This document shows positions 34,130 to 42,689 of a stretch of DNA of 64,000 bases, one piece after another. The stretch's first letter is position 1; every line of letters begins with the position of its first letter. The position numbers and the translations under genes are program-made. This stretch comes from Bifidobacterium aquikefiri (lineage in GTDB: Bacteria > Actinomycetota > Actinomycetes > Actinomycetales > Bifidobacteriaceae): positions 62,001 to 126,000 of the forward strand of contig NZ_MWXA01000001.1 in assembly GCF_002259795.1 (NCBI RefSeq). The letters are read 5' to 3'. Below the pieces are notes generated by a model, which saw nothing but the letters and a program-made list of their open reading frames with translations, had not been told where the DNA came from and did not search any database.

Positions 34130-34387
34130 GTGTCTTCAAGGATGGTGTTTGCCCGCTCGGCCGAGCGTCATGGTTACACGGTCGCCGATGTGCTGTTTGC
34201 GTATCAGCATCTGATTCGTCGTAAGGTGCTGGTGCGTAGCGGTGAACGCTATCTTAAGTTCACTGGACTGCACCACGGTGACCCGCTGGTGCCGAGCATC
34301 GAGGTCATGATGAAGATCATACCGGGGCAGGGCATCGTGGTGTTCCATGTGAACGCCGAACAGGGTGGCTTCTGGGACAAGGATTGA
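34130..34387 (+). CDS. BrnT-like toxin candidate
   Basis: About 85 residues: 'FARSAERHGYTVADVLFAYQHLIRR' followed by a beta-rich half ending 'GQGIVVFHVNAEQ'. The 'SAxxHGvs..D...A....' helix followed by strands is the pattern of small putative toxins with a BrnT-like fold paired to RHH antitoxins. The start is GTG 34130 (leaderless) or ATG 34142; there is no clear ribosome site for either. The stop lies 16 bases before the antitoxin ATG. Function is inferred from pairing. Confidence 0.6.
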   Translation: MSSRMVFARSAERHGYTVADVLFAYQHLIRRKVLVRSGERYLKFTGLHHGDPLVPSIEVMMKIIPGQGIVVFHVNAEQGGFWDKD

Positions 34388-34403
34388 AAGGTAGGTGAAC
34401 CTC

Positions 34404-34736
34404 ATGGCATTGCAGGACGAGACGTGGCAGTGGGATGATTCTCAGGCGGTGGAGAGTACCGCCGCCCAGGCTCAGGTTGAGGCCGATCACGATTTGATGG
34501 AGGCGGCCGGCACCGATAATGTTGCGGATGCCGTGGCTGTATTGATGGGCAGGCCTCGCCTGGGGGACAAGCCCAGGGAGAAGAGCGTGCAGATTCATTT
34601 CAAGGCTTCCGAGTCGATGGCTGCCTTCGTGGACGAGCAGCGCAAACAGTCTGGAATGCGCAACAAGTCCGAGTATCTGCGCATGCTCATAGAGCAGGAG
34701 ATGAAGCACCAGCACCACCGGTTGCAGGCCGCGTGA
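34404..34736 (+). CDS. Ribbon-helix-helix antitoxin/partner protein
   Basis: A 110-residue protein with a charged N-terminal part and a C-terminal RHH domain: the strand 'KSVQIHFKAS', the helix 'SMAAFVDEQRKQSG' and a second helix 'NKSEYLRMLIEQEM'. RHH proteins dimerise to bind operator DNA and the rest wraps the toxin. AGG lies 8 bases before the ATG at 34404. The next gene, the resolvase, starts immediately after its stop, so toxin, antitoxin and resolvase may be one transcript. Confidence 0.75.
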   Translation: MALQDETWQWDDSQAVESTAAQAQVEADHDLMEAAGTDNVADAVAVLMGRPRLGDKPREKSVQIHFKASESMAAFVDEQRKQSGMRNKSEYLRMLIEQEMKHQHHRLQAA

Positions 34737-34738
34737 CC

Positions 34739-35287
34739 ATGATCGTCGGTTATGCCAGGGTGAGCACTCTGGAGCAGAACGAGCGGTTGCAGACCGACGC
34801 GCTCACCAGGGCAGGATGCGAACGGCTGTTCACCGACCATGCGTCCGGCGCGAAGGCGCACCGGCCCGAACTGGACCATATGCTCGACACCATCCGCGAG
34901 GGGGACACGCTCGTCGTGTGGAAGCTCGACCGGCTCGGCCGTAGCGTGCAGAACCTCGTCGATCTCATGAACCTGCTGCAAGTAAAGGGAGTGGGGTTCA
35001 AAAGCCTGACGGAGAACATGGACACCACCACACCCGGAGGCGTGCTGATCTTCAACGTGTTCGCCGCGATGGCGCAGTTCGAACGCGACCTGATACGGGA
35101 ACGCACCAACGCGGGATTGCAGGCCGCCAGGGCCAGGGGACACCTGGGTGGCAGGCCATCCAAGCTTGACGGGAGGCAGCGCAAACGCATCCGCGAACTC
35201 TACCAGGGCAGGACGCTCACCGTGCAGGAGATCGCCGACCAGTACCACGTCAGCCGGCAGACCATATACAGCGTCATCAAGGCATAG
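34739..35287 (+). CDS. Serine resolvase/invertase
   Basis: A 182-residue small serine recombinase. 'GYARVSTLEQ' contains the nucleophile Ser9, 'VWKLDRLGRSVQNL' and 'FNVFAAMAQFERDLIRERT' are the standard catalytic and E-helix segments, and the C-terminal HTH is 'TVQEIADQYHVSRQTIYSVI'. It would resolve cointegrates or invert DNA at res-type sites. Start ATG at 34739, one base past the antitoxin stop region. A perfect 28-base palindrome overlaps its stop codon. The last 20 or so codons recur as a fragment at 39113-39178. Confidence 0.93.
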   Translation: MIVGYARVSTLEQNERLQTDALTRAGCERLFTDHASGAKAHRPELDHMLDTIREGDTLVVWKLDRLGRSVQNLVDLMNLLQVKGVGFKSLTENMDTTTPGGVLIFNVFAAMAQFERDLIRERTNAGLQAARARGHLGGRPSKLDGRQRKRIRELYQGRTLTVQEIADQYHVSRQTIYSVIKA

Positions 35288-35313
35288 CTAGCTAGTTATA
35301 TAACTAGCTAGCT
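35286..35313. repeat. Perfect 28-base palindrome at the resolvase stop
   Basis: GCTAGCTAGTTAT and its mirror meet at a TATA centre. It could be a recombination (res/att-like) site or a transcription signal. A degraded palindrome (AGTCGGTCATATGACTGCGGCT) occurs at the same place after the resolvase remnant, at about 39192-39213. Confidence 0.7.
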
Positions 35314-35321
35314 GCATCCGC

Positions 35322-35402
35322 TCATCGCGCCTCCGCCACGGTCAGCTCATCCCACCGTGTGGGAATCCGGTTGCTGAGGTGCTGTCGTTTCATGTTCCAT
35401 CC
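35322..35402 (-). pseudogene. 3' remnant of a Y-family polymerase gene
   Basis: The minus strand encodes 'WNMKRQHLSNR..TRWDELTVAEAR' and a stop, matching the C-terminal 25 residues of the polymerase at 40506-41813 ('WNMKRHHLSNR..TRWDELAVAKAR'). DNA identity ends abruptly near 35402. This is what is left of a second umuC after a deletion. Confidence 0.8.
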
Positions 35403-35546
35403 CGTTGAGGGTCTGATCGGTGGCGGTGCTGCATGGATGCGCAGTGGACGGGAGTATCGTGTTGGAACTTGTGATAGCTCTGGATATGAAAAAGGGTTGG
35501 TTGCTGGATAAGGTTCGGTCGGTTCGTAGGATGGCTGGAGGTGCCG

Positions 35547-36212
35547 ATGGGTCGTTGGCGCAGGTTGCTTGGTTGGATTGGCTCTGTCTGCTTCCTTATC
35601 CCGCTCGTTCCGCTCAGTGATCCGCAGGTGCGCACTAGCGTGGGAATCAGTGTGTGGGAACATCCTATGATGCCGCTGCCAGGGATGGTGCTCACACCGG
35701 AGACGTTGCTGACTACTGCCGGTCTGGTGCTCGGCGCTTTGTGCTGGCTTGCCTACGGAGTCCTGTGCATGGTGGCCGCTGGCAGACCCGGCGCGGCGGC
35801 CGGCCAACGTGTCGTTACAGGCCATGCGCGCAGGGTTCTGTGGCTTCTGACGCGCGTCATCCTCGCATTGGCGGTGTTCTGGGGATTGCTGACCGCCGGG
35901 TTCACGCTGCTGTTCGCCGATAGTTATCATGTGCTCGCGCCGCGCAGCGCTGCCGGCTGCGCCGTCGTCGTCTCGTTCGGCGAGGGCATGGCCAACTCCT
36001 CCGGCGACGTGTATCTCAAGCAGCCCGACTCCCCATGGCTCGTAGACACCGGCGGCAACTGGTCGCAGGTGCATGACGTTGTTGCCGATCCCATCCGCGA
36101 GGGTGCATGGTCGCTCATATGGCAGGGCCGTGCCGCCCATCTGAACATCTGGGGACACGACGGCACCGTGGAGTTCCAGACGTCACCGCACGGGATCACC
36201 TGCGATCAATGA
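35547..36212 (+). CDS. Membrane protein with conserved extracellular domain, paralogue B
   Basis: About 221 residues, three spans ('LLGWIGSVCFLIPLVPL', 'TTAGLVLGALCWLAYGVL', 'LTRVILALAVFWGLLTAGF') then a domain of about 100 residues outside. The domain shares its order of motifs with paralogue A at 32789-33457: 'VLAPRSAAGC', 'GDVYLKQP', 'GAWSLIWQG'. ATG at 35547 follows GGAGGT by 5 bases. It is convergent with the DUF1906 gene, whose stop is 10 bases away. Function unknown; a surface partner or immunity role for the DUF1906 protein is speculation. Confidence 0.7.
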   Translation: MGRWRRLLGWIGSVCFLIPLVPLSDPQVRTSVGISVWEHPMMPLPGMVLTPETLLTTAGLVLGALCWLAYGVLCMVAAGRPGAAAGQRVVTGHARRVLWLLTRVILALAVFWGLLTAGFTLLFADSYHVLAPRSAAGCAVVVSFGEGMANSSGDVYLKQPDSPWLVDTGGNWSQVHDVVADPIREGAWSLIWQGRAAHLNIWGHDGTVEFQTSPHGITCDQ

Positions 36213-36222
36213 TGCGTGGCTT

Positions 36223-38637
36223 TCATCTGCTCGGTGAGGCAAGGAACCTGGCGTACACGCGGGCTAGCGCATCCGCTTGGCTGGCGGAGGGCATACCCGA
36301 TGCCTTTGCTGCTGCCAACAGCAGTTTAGTGGTGAAGCCGAGGTTGACGCCCCACACGTCGATGCCATTGAGAACCATGGTGAACGCTGCAGACACGTTG
36401 TCCGGGTTTGCGTTGAACCGGCTGCTGTAGAAGTTTCTGATCCGCTGGTTGCCGTCTGCCTGATAGATCGAGCGCATCGCGTTGCCCAGCGCCAGCCCCG
36501 AGGTATCGCCGCTCATGGCTTTCTGCAGGAGCCACCCGTCGGCGTCCGCCAGCACATCGGCGTATGCGAAACCTCCGTCTGCGTCGACCACGCCAAGGCG
36601 CTGAGCCGCCCATGTCGACAGGTCTGCGTTTTCTCCGCTTCCTTCGTAGGAGCCCCAGAGCTGGAGCAGATCGAGCAGCCATCCGCCCAAATCACCGGCA
36701 TCCGACTTGTTTGCGGCAATGTCAACGCCCCAATCGCGGTAGCCAAGGCAGGTGGCCGCCATGTGGGGGACATCCCGGTAGGATGTATTGACCGATGGCA
36801 GACTTCCAGTGGTTCCCGCAGTGCCGAGCGCTTCTTCGACAGCGGCTCTCGCAAGGACCTCCTGCTCATTTGTTGCCGGCTCCGGCGTATAAGTGTGCCA
36901 CATTATGGATTTCTCTTCTCCGTCGGACCAGTATGTCGGTTTTCTTAGCCATCCGAGGATGTAGTCGGGCATGAACCCGGCGTAGGCGTTCATGGGGTTG
37001 AGCAGGCTGTTGGCCGCGTATATCGCCTTCTCTCCCTTGATCTCGGCGCTGACGATCCAGTCGTAGAGGACGTCGAGGCCGAACTGTGCGGGGGTGTCCC
37101 CGTCCTTTTCGGTGGGTGGCAGGGTGAGGGATGCTAGGTCGATGGCTGCCGCGCGCGATGAGATGGCATCCTTGTCGATGCCTATGCTGCTGCCGCCCAG
37201 GCTGGCGGTGGTTTCCTGTATCTGGTTGTACTGCCATGCTGGCGGCATGGGGAATCCCATGTTGCCCGACCAGCCTGTGGACATGCCGGCCACGAAGACG
37301 GCCGATGCCAGACCCTTGCCGGTGAGACTCTGACATACGTTGCGGGTGCCGTACACGCCGATGGCGTATGCGCCGTTGAGGTAGGGCTTCATCCCGTCGG
37401 CGATGCCGTTGAAGAAGTCGGATACCGGTCCGGCGATGGAATCCTCGTTCGGATCATAGTCCACTGCGAAGAAGACGGTGGATCCCATGGGCAGTCCCAG
37501 CAGCCGGCATCGCGCCGTGGCCTCGGCGCCCTGAGTTTCTCCTTCCGCAGCGGTCATGACGCTGTCGCTGTTGTTGTAGCGTTCGTGGATGGGGAACAGT
37601 CTGAGTCCCGCGGCCTTGATCGCGCCAAGCTCGGCGATGGTGATGTTCTTGCCGGACCCGACCGTGTATCGGCCAACATGCGTGTATCCGGCATCGGCGG
37701 CGCCTTGCGCCTGGCTGCCGGTGAGCTGCGTCGAGGTGTCGAACCCCTTCGTTGTCCTGTCGGGGTCCCCTGTCGATACAAGCAGCGCGCACCAGGTCCC
37801 GTAGTCACCCTCGCCAGTCACTGTCAGTTCCATGAAGGACTGGAAGCTTGACGCCTGTGCGCCGGTCTGCGCGCCGAACGATCCGTCGAATGGTGTGTCC
37901 GCATACCCGTTGAGCCGGAGCGCTCCTTGGAAGAGACGGACGTAATGGTGGGAGCTGTCCGCGTCTCCCTGGGAGACCGGAGCACTGTCGCGCAGACCCT
38001 GCCTGGTGCCGGGGCCGAAGTTGCCGTTGGCTGTCGCATCGTCCATGCCGAACTCGTACTGCAATCCGTAGAGCATGGCCGTCTGTATCTGCCGCGAGTA
38101 CAGTCCGTCGCAGGGAACCAGAGCGAAGCTGCCACGAGTGGAGTACATGCCGTTGAGCCACTGTTGCACCGTGCGAATGCTGCCGGTCCCGCTGCCCGTC
38201 TCGGGAATGACGTACGCATCCATCGACATCAGCGATGCCATGAGCTTCACATCGATGGACTGAATCGTTGCATCCAGGCCGAGATCGGACCTGACCCGGG
38301 AAACGGATGGCACCAGGTTCGTGAATGCCATGGGATCGGTGAAGTTCCATCCCGAATACCCTTTGCACCACAGGCTTCCCGATACCAGGCGCAGCACGTT
38401 CTGCGACGTCGTCGATGCATCTATCTTCCCTATCTTCGCCGTGAACGCGGCGGTGGTGGCCGTGCCGAAACCCGAGGACACCGGAGAAATGCCAAGCTCA
38501 TGCTGAAGACCTCGGCGCAGCCCATAGATCGTGTTCCACCCGGTATTTCCATCCTCCGCAAGACTCACCCATCCGTCAACCGACCCGTATGTTGCGTTGA
38601 GCCACTGCTGTGTGGCTAGAACCATTGCATCTGCCAT
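36223..38637 (-). CDS. Large DUF1906 protein with N-terminal peptidoglycan-binding-like repeats, copy 1
   Basis: An 804-residue protein. Residues 1-295 hold repeated PGB-like units ('TQQWLNATYG', 'VQQWLNGMYS', each followed by 'GWNTIYGLRRGLQHELG'-type helices and 'GNFGPGT'). Residues about 298-500 are a DUF1906 (Rv2525c-like glycoside-hydrolase-like) domain: 'GFDTSTQL', 'HVGRYTVGSGK', 'LRLFPIHERYN', 'VFFAVDYDP', 'GVYGTRNVC'. Residues 505-804 form an unrecognised tail. There is no signal peptide. The ATG at 38637 follows AAGGAGATG; the frame extends further but only through the promoter. Likely a cell-wall-acting protein; activity unproven. The tail differs entirely from that of copy 2. Confidence 0.8.
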   Translation of the reverse strand: MADAMVLATQQWLNATYGSVDGWVSLAEDGNTGWNTIYGLRRGLQHELGISPVSSGFGTATTAAFTAKIGKIDASTTSQNVLRLVSGSLWCKGYSGWNFTDPMAFTNLVPSVSRVRSDLGLDATIQSIDVKLMASLMSMDAYVIPETGSGTGSIRTVQQWLNGMYSTRGSFALVPCDGLYSRQIQTAMLYGLQYEFGMDDATANGNFGPGTRQGLRDSAPVSQGDADSSHHYVRLFQGALRLNGYADTPFDGSFGAQTGAQASSFQSFMELTVTGEGDYGTWCALLVSTGDPDRTTKGFDTSTQLTGSQAQGAADAGYTHVGRYTVGSGKNITIAELGAIKAAGLRLFPIHERYNNSDSVMTAAEGETQGAEATARCRLLGLPMGSTVFFAVDYDPNEDSIAGPVSDFFNGIADGMKPYLNGAYAIGVYGTRNVCQSLTGKGLASAVFVAGMSTGWSGNMGFPMPPAWQYNQIQETTASLGGSSIGIDKDAISSRAAAIDLASLTLPPTEKDGDTPAQFGLDVLYDWIVSAEIKGEKAIYAANSLLNPMNAYAGFMPDYILGWLRKPTYWSDGEEKSIMWHTYTPEPATNEQEVLARAAVEEALGTAGTTGSLPSVNTSYRDVPHMAATCLGYRDWGVDIAANKSDAGDLGGWLLDLLQLWGSYEGSGENADLSTWAAQRLGVVDADGGFAYADVLADADGWLLQKAMSGDTSGLALGNAMRSIYQADGNQRIRNFYSSRFNANPDNVSAAFTMVLNGIDVWGVNLGFTTKLLLAAAKASGMPSASQADALARVYARFLASPSR

Positions 38638-39003
38638 GATAGGCATCTCCTTCAGAGATTCATCAGAATCGATAAACCTGTAAGTAACTGAATCTTGAAC
38701 CGTTCGACCGGCCACGTACCCTTCGCGTGTGACCGCTCTACAAAGAGCGGGAAGAGGCGTCGGCGTATTACCCAAGCCCGTTCCTACCGCTGGAACCGTC
38801 GTCCTTGACATTTCCACGATCATTATATGCAGGCGACACACGCTGCAAGGGTCACGGAACATGAACGTGCGATGAGCAGTAAGTGACGTCTGTGAGCCTG
38901 CTTCCTCCCAGCAGTATGATTATGGCAGGCTCCGGTCTCATCGGCGAGAATGGGGGCTTATTCTATGAAGGGGAAAGAAATGATTCATCATCAGAACTCT
39001 ATG
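38589..39003. repeat. 415-bp direct repeat, copy 1 (divergent promoter region)
   Basis: Identical, as read by eye, to 52005-52419. It spans the first 16 codons of the DUF1906 gene, its SD and promoter, the divergent promoter, and the start of the secreted-protein gene. Both borders are sharp. Confidence 0.9.
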
Positions 39004-39081
39004 CTCAGGTTCAACGGCACTGCCGTTAGTAACTACTCGCAGTTGAACATGACCAAGCGCATCAACATCACCACCCAATAG
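38965..39081 (+). pseudogene. Collapsed remnant of the secreted-protein and LRR-lipoprotein genes
   Basis: The frame starts as MKGKEMIHHQNSM, identical to the leader of the gene at 52396. It then jumps to 'LRFNGTAVSNYSQLNMTKR', which matches the end of the lipoprotein at 53071-53763 ('LRLNGTAVTDYSQLNMPKR'). A further deletion joins KR to a stretch resembling its last codons (ATCAACATC..CAATAG), out of frame. About 1.2 kb has been lost relative to the intact locus. Confidence 0.85.
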
Positions 39082-39112
39082 CAGGCCAAAGACTCCGACC
39101 CTGACAACGGGC

Positions 39113-39178
39113 CGGAAGGAGACGGCTGACCAGTACCACGTCAGCCGACATACCATCCATAGCGTTATAGGCGCGTGA
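39113..39178 (+). pseudogene. C-terminal remnant of a serine resolvase
   Basis: Codes for 'DQYHVSRHTIHSVIGA' and a stop, matching the end of the resolvase at 34739-35287 ('DQYHVSRQTIYSVIKA'). It is followed by a degraded palindrome as in the intact copy. It marks the start of the second element copy. Confidence 0.85.
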
Positions 39179-39249
39179 CGTGCTATACGGCTAGTCGGTC
39201 ATATGACTGCGGCTATTAAGGGGTCTATCGGCAGACTATTCTGAGTCGT

Positions 39250-40449
39250 ATGAAGAATTCAGCGGACGTGGACGGGGCATCATTGATCGATACCAATGTC
39301 TGGTTCAGTCATCTTCGTTCATGCCATCTTGATGATCGGGATGCCATTCTTCAGGCGACCTTGGATATTGAGATGTCGCTCACGGGACGCATTGACATGT
39401 TTCAGCTCAATATCTTCTTTGCGGAGGCGTCGAAGGAGCTGCGTAATGCCGTGAAGCTTTTAGAAAGCGGCATGTATGATTCCGCGTTCTATTCCGTGAG
39501 ATCCGCAGTGGAACTGGCCCACATCGTGGCATATTTCTCGGGCGACGATGATCCAGCATCTAGTGAGCTGTATGAAAGATGGAAAAAAGGCGGATGGTTT
39601 CCGCCCGATGGGGAGATAAGGAAAAACCTGGCGGAGGTCTGCGCCCCGTTTCAGGAGGTCAAGGCCGCTCTGCCTGAATTCTTCGCTGAACGCAACAAGG
39701 CCTTGCGTCGTGCGAACAAGTACATTCACCGGCAGGGGTTCCGCACGTTCTACTCATTGACTCAGAGACCGGAACCCTGGTATGCAGGATATTTGCCTGC
39801 GATGCGCGATGAGTTCCATGCGTTCATCATGGGTGCAGTGACCGAGATCATCCTGCTGCGACTGAGCGTGGATCCCTTCCCGATTCTGCTCCGCGATCCT
39901 GACGTGATGTATAAGATCCATTATGTTTCTCAGACCAAGCCGCTGTCGGACACGGTCGTGGACCTGTTTCTGACCCCTAAGATAATTGACTCGTACCGTT
40001 CCACAAGCTTCTATTCCCAGCTTGCCGAAGAATTCTCGGGTAATGAGCCGTTCTCCAAGGCAACCTACAACCTGTTCAACTTCGGGATATACCATCATGC
40101 CGATCACGATAAGATCATGCAACAATTCAAGCTTCTCGGAAAATCGGACCGTATGGCTGTTCGCATCTTCGAATGCATGCCAGACGTGTCGTGCATATTC
40201 ACAGAATCCGGACTGAAAATGTACATGGCGGAATCATTTGTTCTCAAGAGCGGCCCTCTCATCAGCTCTGACGACTTCAGAACAGATCAAGGACAGCCAG
40301 GCATCGTTAACCGGCCTTGCCCCCAGGGATACGAAACTCTCATACACATTGATGGTGACGCCTATATGTTGAATCATGCCCACCCTTTATCCACCGATTC
40401 CATGCGGAGTCTTGAAAGACTGAAGTCAGACATTGAAGCCGACTCCTAG
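39250..40449 (+). CDS. HEPN-like protein, possible defence cargo
   Basis: A 399-residue soluble protein of no family I can name. Residues about 58-165 look HEPN-like: 'KELRNAVKLLESGMYDSAFYSVRSAVELAHIVAYF' is the usual two-helix start, and 'RRANKYIHRQGF' gives an R-x5-H motif like the RNase site of HEPN proteins. The remainder is mixed alpha/beta. It sits alone between a resolvase remnant and the Y-family polymerase in the element, a position that suits cargo such as abortive-infection genes. Function is inference; it may be a metabolic or regulatory protein. Confidence 0.5.
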   Translation: MKNSADVDGASLIDTNVWFSHLRSCHLDDRDAILQATLDIEMSLTGRIDMFQLNIFFAEASKELRNAVKLLESGMYDSAFYSVRSAVELAHIVAYFSGDDDPASSELYERWKKGGWFPPDGEIRKNLAEVCAPFQEVKAALPEFFAERNKALRRANKYIHRQGFRTFYSLTQRPEPWYAGYLPAMRDEFHAFIMGAVTEIILLRLSVDPFPILLRDPDVMYKIHYVSQTKPLSDTVVDLFLTPKIIDSYRSTSFYSQLAEEFSGNEPFSKATYNLFNFGIYHHADHDKIMQQFKLLGKSDRMAVRIFECMPDVSCIFTESGLKMYMAESFVLKSGPLISSDDFRTDQGQPGIVNRPCPQGYETLIHIDGDAYMLNHAHPLSTDSMRSLERLKSDIEADS

Positions 40450-40505
40450 AGGATGCCCGTAAAAAGGTGCTCCTACCATGCTCACAGAGAGACAGCGTTA
40501 AAGGA

Positions 40506-41813
40506 TCATCGTGCCTTCGCCACGGCCAGCTCATCCCACCGTGTGGTGCCTCGGTTGCTGAGGTGGTGTCGTTTCATGTTCCATGCGGCGCCGGTTTCCT
40601 GGCGTGCCCTGCCCTTGCCTTTCATGCCGGCCCAGCCGATGCCGACGCTTTGCAGCCCGAATTTCCGGTTGGCCTGGTCGAGGATCGTGCCCAGGCCATT
40701 GTCACGCTTGGCGTCCATCCCGTCGAAGGTCGTGTATGACGCGGCGTCGGTGAGTGCGCCGAGCATGACGCCGGCCCGCACGTATCTGGCGTGTGGGTCG
40801 ATCATGCGGGGGAGTGTGCCCACGGCTGCCCTGGCGATGGTGAGCGGGTCGTCTGCCGGGTCGGTGAGGATGATGCTGCCGCTTCTGGACTGGTAGTCCT
40901 GGTTGAAGGGGCTGGTGGCGATGAACACGGTGACCATGCCGGCCAGGGATCCTTGCTTGCGTAGCCGGATGGATGCCTGCTGCGCGTAGGTGCTGACTGC
41001 TGCGGAGAGGTCGGGCAGGCCGGTTATGGGCTGGCCGAACATTCTGCTGCACATGAGCTGCTGTTTCCTGGTGCCGTCGATGGCGTCGAAATCGTCCAGT
41101 TCGATGGAGGGTATGCCTTGCAGTTCCAATACCGTGCGTTGCAGGAGCACGGAGAACAGGTGACGGATCCTGGATGGATCCGCGCGTGCGAGGTCGCCGG
41201 CCGTGGTGATGCTCATGCCTTGAAGCTTTCTGGTGAGGCGTCGGCCGACGCCCCACACTTCCGACACGTCGATCCGGTCGAGCACGTCCGGCTCCTGGGA
41301 TCTAAGCAGATCCCAGTCGCCTATGCCGCCGCCCTGGTGCTTGATGTAGTGGCTGACGATCTTCGCCAACGTCCTGGTGGGGGCGGTGGCGATGGTGAGC
41401 GGGATGCCGATGCCTTGCAGCACCGTTTCCCGCATTCTTGTGCAGACGATCCTGGTGCGCTGCGGATCCTGGAAGCCTCGCAGGAAGCATTCGTCTATCG
41501 AGTAGATCTCCTGGCCGGGAAGGGCCGCGGCCATGAGCCGCATCATGCGCCTGGACAGGCTCGCATACAGTTCGTAGTTGCTGCTCCTGGCTATCACGCC
41601 ATCATGCTGTGCCTGGCCTCTGATCTTGAACCAGGGCGTGCCGTTGCTGATGCCGAGCAGCTTCGCCTCGCGGCTGCGCGAGACCACGCACCCGTCATTG
41701 TTGGAGAGCACCACGAGCGGCCGGCGTGCGAGTTCGGGGTGGAACACTCTCTCGCATGACGCATAGAAGCTATCCGCGTCGGCCAGCACGAACATGCGTC
41801 CACTCATCGGCAT
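40506..41813 (-). CDS. Y-family DNA polymerase (UmuC-like)
   Basis: A 435-residue translesion polymerase of the ImpB/MucB/SamB type. 'LADADSFYASCERVF' carries the first catalytic Asp and steric-gate region, 'YSIDECFL' the catalytic Asp-Glu (about residue 105), then the thumb with helix-hairpin-helix 'VWGVGRRLTRKLQGMSITTAGDL' and the little-finger domain. It copies damaged DNA; such genes are common on conjugative elements, where they help after single-strand entry. Start: ATG at 41813 or 41807 (a GTG at 41816 is also in frame). No umuD partner is visible. Its last 25 codons are duplicated at 35322-35402. Confidence 0.93.
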   Translation of the reverse strand: MPMSGRMFVLADADSFYASCERVFHPELARRPLVVLSNNDGCVVSRSREAKLLGISNGTPWFKIRGQAQHDGVIARSSNYELYASLSRRMMRLMAAALPGQEIYSIDECFLRGFQDPQRTRIVCTRMRETVLQGIGIPLTIATAPTRTLAKIVSHYIKHQGGGIGDWDLLRSQEPDVLDRIDVSEVWGVGRRLTRKLQGMSITTAGDLARADPSRIRHLFSVLLQRTVLELQGIPSIELDDFDAIDGTRKQQLMCSRMFGQPITGLPDLSAAVSTYAQQASIRLRKQGSLAGMVTVFIATSPFNQDYQSRSGSIILTDPADDPLTIARAAVGTLPRMIDPHARYVRAGVMLGALTDAASYTTFDGMDAKRDNGLGTILDQANRKFGLQSVGIGWAGMKGKGRARQETGAAWNMKRHHLSNRGTTRWDELAVAKAR

Positions 41814-41816
41814 CAC

Positions 41817-42194
41817 CCTTCTTCGAGGACGTTCATTCTATCTGCCGGCCGCGATGTGATCCGCGTCTCCCGGATCACATCATTCGATGAGCTAGGGGAG
41901 ACGGACTGCCCGCAGAGGGACAGACCGGTTTTCGTCGCCTTACGGCCTATGGCGGTAAGGCTGAACAGGTTGGATGGTGGGGTTTTCCTGCCACCTTCCA
42001 CTCTGGCACAACCCGCTGCGAGTCAAGCCGGATGTGTCCCGGCCCACGCCTCGCTTTCGTCTTCGGGGATATAAAAGCGTATCCCCTTGGGCTTCGCTCC
42101 CCATGTTCCGATCCACACACGGCTTGACTCTCCGCTTCCTGTTGTGCCGGCATTCCAGGCGTCAGGAAAACAGTTGGATACACAAAGGAGAGTC
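41817..42194. other. Divergent promoter region between polymerase and accessory genes
   Basis: No gene. It contains a perfect hairpin, GTGATCCG/CGGATCAC at 41855-41877, and an AT-containing stretch GGATATAAAAG at about 42067. A clear SD (AAAGGAG) precedes the 42195 gene. No convincing actinobacterial LexA box was found. Confidence 0.45.
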
Positions 42195-42644
42195 ATGATG
42201 ACGAACACGTTCTGCGACGACTTCAGGGCAATGACCGCCGAGAGGATGGCCGGGTCGATGGAGGACATGACCTACGCCTACGAGCAGACCAGAGTCCCCA
42301 AGGCACACTACAGGAAGATGCTCGCCACCGGCATCGAGCAGGTGATGGAAGCCAGCGTCGAAATCAACTTGATACAGCCCTACATCAGCATCATCAAGCA
42401 GATGATAAACGAAAACCCCAAGAGCTTCTACAAGGCACTGCTGTGCATCGACGCGAAGGTGACCATGACCACTATCCGCACCAGCGAATGGGAAGCACTG
42501 GAAGACATGTGGCAGTCACACCAATCGAAGGACGACCCCAACCATGGCGGCCACCTGCCCAAGGCCACCATCGACACGTTCAAGGACATAGCCAAGCACG
42601 GCCTCGACCAACTCAGCAACGAGCTTGACGACAAGCAGAAATAG
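42195..42644 (+). CDS. Hypothetical helical accessory protein of the element
   Basis: A 149-residue, soluble, largely helical protein, start ATG with AAAGGAG 6 bases upstream. Features: 'EDMTYAYEQTRVPKAHYRKML' and 'YISIIKQMINENPKSFYKALL'. Family not recognised. It is the first of a run of small plus-strand genes ahead of mobC. Confidence 0.6.
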   Translation: MMTNTFCDDFRAMTAERMAGSMEDMTYAYEQTRVPKAHYRKMLATGIEQVMEASVEINLIQPYISIIKQMINENPKSFYKALLCIDAKVTMTTIRTSEWEALEDMWQSHQSKDDPNHGGHLPKATIDTFKDIAKHGLDQLSNELDDKQK

Positions 42645-42689
42645 CCAATCAACAGCAATCAAATGAAACAGAACCAAGGAGAGAACATC

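Noticed and set aside
35322-36158. Long minus-strand frame of 278 codons
   Set aside because: It is antisense to the membrane-protein gene; only its last 25 codons (polymerase remnant) match anything.
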